Both the position numbers and the translations under genes were made by a program. From contig VTPC01008022.1 of NCBI GenBank assembly GCA_011009095.1, positions 318,106 to 382,105 on the forward strand: a stretch of DNA of 64,000 nucleotides. The letters are read 5' to 3'. Each line of letters opens with the position of its first letter. Position 1 is the stretch's first letter. This document shows, one piece after another, positions 58,201 to 64,000 of the stretch. The notes under the pieces are model-generated. The model had not been told where the DNA came from, did not search any database, and saw only the letters and a list, made by a program, of their open reading frames with translations. The DNA is from Ignelater luminosus. Its lineage: Eukaryota; Arthropoda; Insecta; Coleoptera; Elateridae.

Positions 58201-59700
58201 GCGTACTACACATCTTCTCCATTTATATCCCACCTTCCATTTCAAACAGATTGATATTGAGCGACTTTAACGCCCGGCACACTGCTTTCGGCGACATGGT
58301 TACCAACTCGAGGGGTCGAGATATTTCTAGCATTTTCATGTGTCTTTTATTTTCTTGTATTCCCATCACCGATCTCAACTTTCCCTCGCCCAAAGGTGCC
58401 TTCATTATCAACCACATACTAATCGCCGATTTCCTAACCCCTCTCTTCCCAAATCCGGCTTTCATCGGCACACCCATCACCGGTGATCGCAACCTTCTCC
58501 CTCATGAGACTTCCTGCTCCAAGTCCTACCATCAGAATCATCCGAGACTGGAACAAAACCGACTGACAGAAGTTCCAAGACCACGTGGCTTCCTACATCC
58601 CTGAAATAGATGCCGCCATCGACGACTTCGTTCGTAAAATCCACGATATCATCGACATCTCCGTCGCTCAAAAAACCGTTAACATCAATTATTCTTTTCT
58701 TTCACCGCACGTCTTCCAACTCGTCAAAGAGAAAAGAGGTATTCATAGATTGTTTGTGCCAACCCGGGATCCTGTGGTGAAAACACACTGAAACCGACTC
58801 AGTGCGCTAGTGTGCTTGCACCCAACTAGGTTGCGGGAGGCGTTTTGGACGGCCTTTTGTCTTAACCTGGACAGTTACATATTTTGGAACAAAAAGTTAT
58901 TACAGGCGAACTTCCACAACAACGACCAAGTAATCACTGATCGCATCCACCATTTTCTCACTCATTGCTGTCTCTCCTCATGGGCCCGGTGGCTGCCATT
59001 TATAGTGACAGAAATCTTGCCCTTGGTGAATATTCCTTTACAAAAGTTTTTTGCCACTCCCCACCCCCAAGTAGCAGTCGAACTGTTCACTAATATCTAC
59101 CACAGTTGTCTACGACGTGGATGATGATTCCTAAAAAGCACAAGAGTTTTTCGGATCCCGCCTCCTATCTCCCAATAACTCTTCTCAATATCCGAAGCAA
59201 AACTTTCAAAAGAATACTTGCCGAGAGAATGAGAGAATGTTTAGAAGATTCCGATCCAATTACAAAAGCAGGTCTGCAATCTACTACATACCGACGCACA
59301 CTGGAGCGAAACGGTAGTTTTTGAACATCAGTTTATAACTTCAATGTGTGTAAACATATTTTCTTGCTCTACCCCACCCCAAAATAGGACACGCCACTAA
59401 TGAGTATCCAGACATGTTTTGCAGAATTGTGCCTATTGTTAGGAAAAACATTTCAGCTCGATCAGGGCTTTTGTTTCGGAGTTATAGATCTGTAAGCGGA
59501 CATCCCAGCATGCTCTTGAAAAAACGGCAAGGTTGACCGAATTGAGTTGAATATTCTCGGGAAGCACTTGCAAACCGCCCATCTCGAATATCTAGACGAT
59601 CGGACTATCGGAACCGTTTTAGTATGGGCTGCACCATTCCCCAAAAGTGTTGATGTAAATAAAATTTTAAAAATGGTAAGTAAATCCACTTGTTTATTAG
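58200..59700 (+). mobile_element. LINE relic (endonuclease and proximal RT), I/Jockey-like
   Basis: Plus strand: GGVLHIFSIYIPPSIS, ILSDFNARHTAFGD (DFNA catalytic motif), NHILIADFL, RLPAPSPTIRIIRDWNKTDW, QDHVASYIPEIDAAIDDFV, then RT entry MMIPKKHKSFSDPASYLPIT and LLNIRSKTFKRILAERMREC (59110-59250). Later frames up to ~59741 (NILGKHLQTAHLEYLDDRTI) are unassigned. Several stops and frameshifts; the RT palm is not recognisable. 5' end at the satellite. Confidence 0.75.
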
Positions 59701-59744
59701 TTAGATTTGATAGAAACTTAATTAACGTAATCTATAATTAACCT

Positions 59745-60390
59745 CTAGCTTAGGATGGTAACCATAATTTATTACGCAAAAAACATATGGAAAGAAATAT
59801 GCAAAACTAACTTCACAATTTGTATTCTGGTGTAATTAACATAATTTAGTTCAGCCGCAAGTTGAAGTTGAGCCTCCTGGGCTGTTAGTCTAGGCGTCTG
59901 CCAAAATGAAGGGGTTTCCGAAAAGCCCCTGATCCCTTGAGCGCAGAAAACCAATCCCTCACAAGAGGATGTCTGGGTTCAGGTAAGAATTAATCAACTT
60001 AATTAAACGGCAAGGGAACTGAACGGTTAAGCATACCCAAACTTTACATAACGGTGCTTTGATTTTTATTAGTGTCATTCAGAAAGAATTATTTATAATT
60101 AACATAAATACAAAGTTTGCAAAGCCAGATAATTTAATGCGTTTTTTCTATTTTGTCAATTCGCAATTGACAATTCTTTCAAATTATTTGAGATGGCTGA
60201 AATAATTTAAGATAATTCTTGGAGAGCAGTTGCTATTGAATCTTTCAGTAGCCCCAGGTAGATATCAGCGGGCAGTGTCCTGGAGCACACGCAGGACCCT
60301 GAACGTCAATCCTACAAAGAACAATTTTGTTTACTCACCATAAGAATCAAATAATCTACATTTACATATTTGCATCTGCTATTTTGACGA
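59745..60390. other. Unrecognised stretch
   Basis: No coding sequence of note. 'ctgggctgttagtctaggcg' with nearby Pro/Thr codons and 'gggcagtgtcctggagcaca' suggest remains of mobile elements, but nothing can be assigned. Confidence 0.3.
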
Positions 60391-61910
60391 CAATTGGGCC
60401 AGTCGAAGGCTGGTCCGAGGCGGGTCGGCTCTAAGCGGCTTTTAATTAATCACCTAATCGAAGAGGAGCAAGGGGAGTCAAAGTTGGAAATATTGCACTT
60501 TTTGAAAACAAAGAATCGGAGTAACTCGAGAACTGGTGAACCGATCAAACTGGAAGCTAAGTGGAACATATTTTCTTTGATTATCCTATGCATGCGGCGA
60601 CGCCTAGAGGCGAAGATGGGCAAACTTGATTGGAACTTTATGGGAAGACCTAGAGATGTGGTACCAGAGGCGCTGCCATGTACTCTCCAAAAAATGTTTC
60701 ACCTTAGGTTGTTTCAAATTTGAGTTCACAAGGGTCCGTGGGGGGAGGGTCGCAGTGGGGGTTTTGAGAAGATATTAAAGTGGCATTTAGTACCTCGATC
60801 GGGGGTCTTCATCTACATCTGAAGCCACCCGAACCGATTTCTCACCTCTTACGATTCGGCCGCTAGAGGCTGCGACAGGTCGAGCTTAGGAAAGTTCCTA
60901 GCTTTGAAACTATAAGGGCTACGGGAGTCTGGTGTTCGCCGATCAACACAGCTTTGCAAACACTATGGCGAGATAGGAAAAAAAATTTGGTGAAAAACCG
61001 TTTGGGAAATCTGCAGATTTTGCAACCTTCACCAAAACCTTCTGGATAGTGTGATCAACACAATGTTCGAAATTTATGTTCTAGCAAGGCTTATCTACCC
61101 ACTCGAAAAAACCTGATTCGATTCGATTTTCCATAGCACGCTGAAATGTCGACTTAAAAAATTTGTAACTCGGTCAAGTAAGATCCGTCCTAGCAGGGAT
61201 TTTTTAAACTAAGGAGCATCGTCGGATCAATAAGCTTAGGTGGGTACAAATGGCGTTTTATCGTTTTAAGGGTTAATTAGAACAGAAAAACGTAATCTTC
61301 CTTCTTTTGGCCCTTTTTGGGGCAGTTATTCGAGTTTCTAGGAAAACGTAGTTGCAACACTTTAATGCGCTATAGGATGGGAAACAAGAAAGGCTTAATG
61401 CACTTTTTTCTTGCAAGATCAACTTGTAGGTCAAAACGGGAAATCTTGCACATGCGGCCTTGGAATGGACATCCTTTAAGCTAGAAAGACGAATCTTTTG
61501 CAGTAAAAATACTCTAGTGACATACACATGATTATGTAAGCAAATGCCGGATCTTTCCAAAAAGACCCTCTAAACCTAAGGGGGTGCTCTTCCTCCTCCA
61601 TCCTTTTAACTCCGTTATTTTTGGTTCATTAATTCTGAGATTCGGCACGCAGCTCTTTCAAACCTTTGTGCATTTTGCCTCCAAATTCGGTTAGTATAGT
61701 CGGAGGGGGAAATCTTAAGATTTCTTGTAAATTTGTTATTTTTGGTTTTTCGTTATTTGTGCCAGAACCATATGTCCTATCGACTCGAAACCCTAACCAT
61801 CGTAAAGAAAAGGCAACAATACGCAAAAAGTTTAATACACTCTTTTTTCGAAAAATCAATATTTGTACCTGAAAATCGGATTTGATGGTATAACGCGGAA
61901 AAATGAGATA
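60390..61910. other. Noncoding repetitive-looking DNA
   Basis: Contains loosely recurring phrases such as 'gtaactcgagaactggtgaa' (60521), 'gtaactcggtcaagtaagat' (61163) and 'taactccgttatttttggtt' (61607), and runs like 'ctaggaaaacgtagttgcaa'. Open frames up to 109 codons show no motifs. I take it as an unidentified repeat or element interior. Confidence 0.35.
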
Positions 61911-61914
61911 GGGT

Positions 61915-63170
61915 AGTCACCGTGTTACCGACCAGCTTGGACGGAGCGAAAGCGTAGTGTGGACGGCTCGGAGATAGCGGCGGTTGCTAATGGCAATGAC
62001 CCAGGTGACCTTGGTGACTGCCTACGGTAAACATGGTCATGGGCTCATTAGTGGTTGCTTCTATGGTGGCTGTTGCGACGACGAGGGCTGCTGTGGCTCG
62101 ACTTCGGCAAGCTCCGGAGTTTTGTGGCTTGGAGCGGTTCTTGCGCTGTTTCTGGATGGTTGGATGAGGACCGGTGTGGTCATAGGCTAATTATTAGTGA
62201 AGGGCTCGCTGTTATGGACTTCAGCGGTGACGAGGAGGCTGCGAAAGTGGTCAGTGGGTGCAATGGTCTCTTCTGGTCAAATTCTCGGGTTAGCGCTAGA
62301 AGGTCGAGGTGGTTTCCTGTGTTCCCTCTTTCAGAAGGGAATGTATGTCTGTCACGGCGACGGCATGTTTGGTTGTATGTTGATTTTGTTTGTTTAGTGA
62401 TTCTCGGACCGCTGCATGGTTTCTTGTCCGTTTCCCGGACAATCGTTGTAAAGGAGGCACAATTGCGGGCAGTCCCGATGGAAGTGTCGCTGTGGGCGGT
62501 GGCGGCACTGAGGATGTTGGTTGCGGGTTGGCTTCGAAGATCTCATCGGCTTCACGATTCTACTTTGCTGGCGGTTTAGGGGCGGCAAACGCGCAGTACA
62601 CCGCGATGTCGTCTTTCATCAGGGTTCTGCAGACCGTGACCAGCTCTGACTCCTCCATCGTGTGTATGACATAAATGGCCAGCAGCTGCTTTTTTCGGAT
62701 GAAATCCACGACGGGCTTGTCTTTCTGCTGTTATTTGCCCTATAAGGCTGCGAGAAGTTGCACCTTCTTGGCCTCACTAATGAGCAAAGTGAGAGAGGGA
62801 TGCTGTCTCTAGCTCTGCTAGAGAGGTGGTTAAGAATGCTTGTTGTTGCCACCAGTTTTCGGCGTCTCCTTTGAACAGGCATCCAAGAACTTGCAGGGGT
62901 CTTCGTCTTCAAACTCATGGTGGCGGCGGCGTGCGTGGCCTTATTCTTTACTCCAGAAAGATCCGTGCCGAGGCGGCGTTGGAGGCAGCGACTGAAGGCG
63001 GCGTCTGCAGGGTGCCAAAGGTGCTTCTGTTCAGTGCCCCACAGCGGCACCACCAAGATGTTACCAACTAGCTTGGGTGGTGCGAAGGCGTGGTGTAGGC
63101 GCCTCGGAGATGGCGGCGGTTGCAGGCGATGACCCAGGTGACCTTGGTAACTGCATACAATAGACTTTGT
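61915..63170 (-). mobile_element. Probable LTR-kin fossil with gag-like frame, between direct repeats
   Basis: Two direct repeats of ~115 bp (61918-62032 and 63058-63160; both contain 'gacccaggtgaccttggt' and 'cggagat.gcggcggttg') enclose a GC-rich ~1.0-kb segment. On the minus strand, frames with VVDFIRKKQLLAIYVIHTME and SELVTVCRTLMKDDIAVYCA look gag-like. I cannot assign a family; LTR-retrotransposon kin is the best guess. Broken, with several breaks, age unclear. Confidence 0.4.
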
Positions 63171-63249
63171 AACGAAGTTATTTTGACTTTAATAAATTAA
63201 AAGACTATTTATAGAAGAATTATAATTTATTTGTAGATTTATCCGTACA

Positions 63250-64000
63250 TTGTACACACCGGCGTGTTTATCCGGCTTTCCCCAGGTGGTGCCGCATGAT
63301 AACGCCGGCAAATATTTGTTATGTTATAATTCAAATATTAACATTTAAGTTATAGAGCGAATTATAAATTGAATTTCCGTATAAGTATTAGAGACCGCTA
63401 ATACTTATTTTATTTTATGAGGTTGTAAGAGAAATTGTTTAATTTAGAATTAACTATTTACCGACCGAATTATAAATTGTAATTATACTATCTTGAATCA
63501 CTTAATTAGCGAAGCGAACCGAGCATTTATCCCTCCGATTAGGCCGTTTTGCCCATGCTAGGGCATCCCCACTACAAGCGTGGGGGGACCGAGCGGGTAT
63601 AAATACAAACGCCTGACCGCAGTAAGGGAGTTCCGTTCCAGAATTCGAGTTCCGAGCTCCAAAAGTCCAGCAGCCGAATTCTAGTAAGTAAACCGAACAG
63701 GTAAAGAGGTGCCCTCTCCTACTTGACCGTTCTTCTTGTTTTTCCTACACCGTTCTCTTCTTGTCCTCTTGCGAGATCCGTCCCGTTCCTACTTGTCCTA
63801 CTGTCGGTGTGGCGGTCGATCCGACACATCGCCGGTCCGGTCCAAGCCCGGTTACTCCGGCGCAGGTGAGGCGGTCGATCCGACTCATCACCGCTGGGTA
63901 ACTCCACATCCTTCCCCTTCGTATTCCCCGCTCATCACCATCAAGCACCTGACCCGACTAACCGCATACCCGACTCTGTATAACCGCACGCCGCCCTCTT
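63250..64000 (+). promoter_or_regulatory. LTR-like region with TATA core promoter
   Basis: TATAAATA at 63598-63605 sits in a GC-rich setting, followed ~20-25 nt later by an Inr-like 'cgcagtaag', a typical polymerase II core promoter layout. Upstream lies an AT-rich U3-like segment; downstream a 'taagtaaac' donor-like site and a GC-rich leader in which 'ggcggtcgatccgac' occurs at 63811 and 63870. It resembles the promoter and leader of an LTR retrotransposon fossil; no second LTR is in the window, which ends here. A host promoter is the alternative. Confidence 0.4.

Noticed and set aside
60394-60723. 109-codon frame as a host gene
   Set aside because: No recognisable domain, no splice structure, and it lies in repetitive-looking sequence.
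62055-62579. 174-codon plus-strand frame
   Set aside because: Composition is that of GC-rich element sequence; Trp/Arg/Val-rich with no motif. The opposite strand gives the more protein-like reading.
1-64000. CRISPR array, bacterial operons, tRNA or rRNA genes
   Set aside because: No regularly spaced direct repeats with unique spacers, no ribosome-binding sites before tandem genes, and no cloverleaf or rRNA signature words were seen.

Overview
The window looks like AT-rich nuclear DNA from an insect, most likely a beetle (the order is an inference). The genes have introns with GT/AG borders, the three recognisable host genes are animal genes in insect-like form, and the rest is dense with LINEs, Tc1/mariner transposons, MITEs and fossils of LTR elements. 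I see no bacterial operon, CRISPR array, rRNA or tRNA.

Host genes. (1) Minus strand, 10162 to 3340: a seven-exon beta-1,3-glucan recognition protein (GNBP/betaGRP), 483 residues as I splice it. It has a signal peptide, a CBM39-like N-terminal domain and a GH16-like domain that lacks the catalytic acidic motif. (2) Plus strand, 24889 to 39527: PICK1 (PDZ plus BAR), 479 residues in seven exons. Its first coding exon is only 44 nt and lies 12.9 kb upstream of the second. (3) Plus strand, 47528 to 56060: palmitoyl-protein thioesterase 1, 300 residues in five exons, with signal peptide and complete Ser-Asp-His triad; intron 1 is 7.5 kb. A possible tiny two-exon gene (31615-31820) sits inside PICK1 intron 1. 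The three genes act in separate processes (immune recognition, membrane trafficking scaffold, lysosomal depalmitoylation); their proximity suggests no shared pathway.

Mobile DNA, left to right. A LINE relic (0.25-2.46 kb). Inside the large GNBP intron, an uncharacterised gene relic and two blocks of an odd decamer satellite. A stack at 11.66-18.08 kb: an IS630-like transposon relic with its own TIRs, a 0.5-kb MITE inside it, and a CR1/Jockey-like LINE inserted into its transposase gene. An I-type LINE relic at 18.9-22.2 kb flanked on both sides by the same ~24-bp minisatellite. Inside PICK1 intron 1, a DD41D transposon with ~300-bp TIRs, an array of TACAGGGT-type repeats in both orientations with a nested MITE, and a mariner relic inserted into a copy of an unclassified repeat that has an empty-site paralogue in this window. 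At 41.5-45.8 kb, a Ty3/Gypsy fossil next to a nearly whole mauritiana-type mariner. Inside PPT1 intron 1, a 0.8-kb decamer satellite with a ~160-bp higher-order period. Just downstream of PPT1, a DD41D transposon that looks whole (intact 361-residue transposase, 31-bp TIRs, TA duplication). From 58 kb on, another satellite block runs into a LINE, followed by repetitive DNA and probable LTR-element fossils.

No clearly new biological system is present. The strongest leads are the four-locus decamer satellite, the nested transposon stack, the intact DD41D element and the possible small intronic gene. Family names come from recognising motifs by eye; no database search was run.
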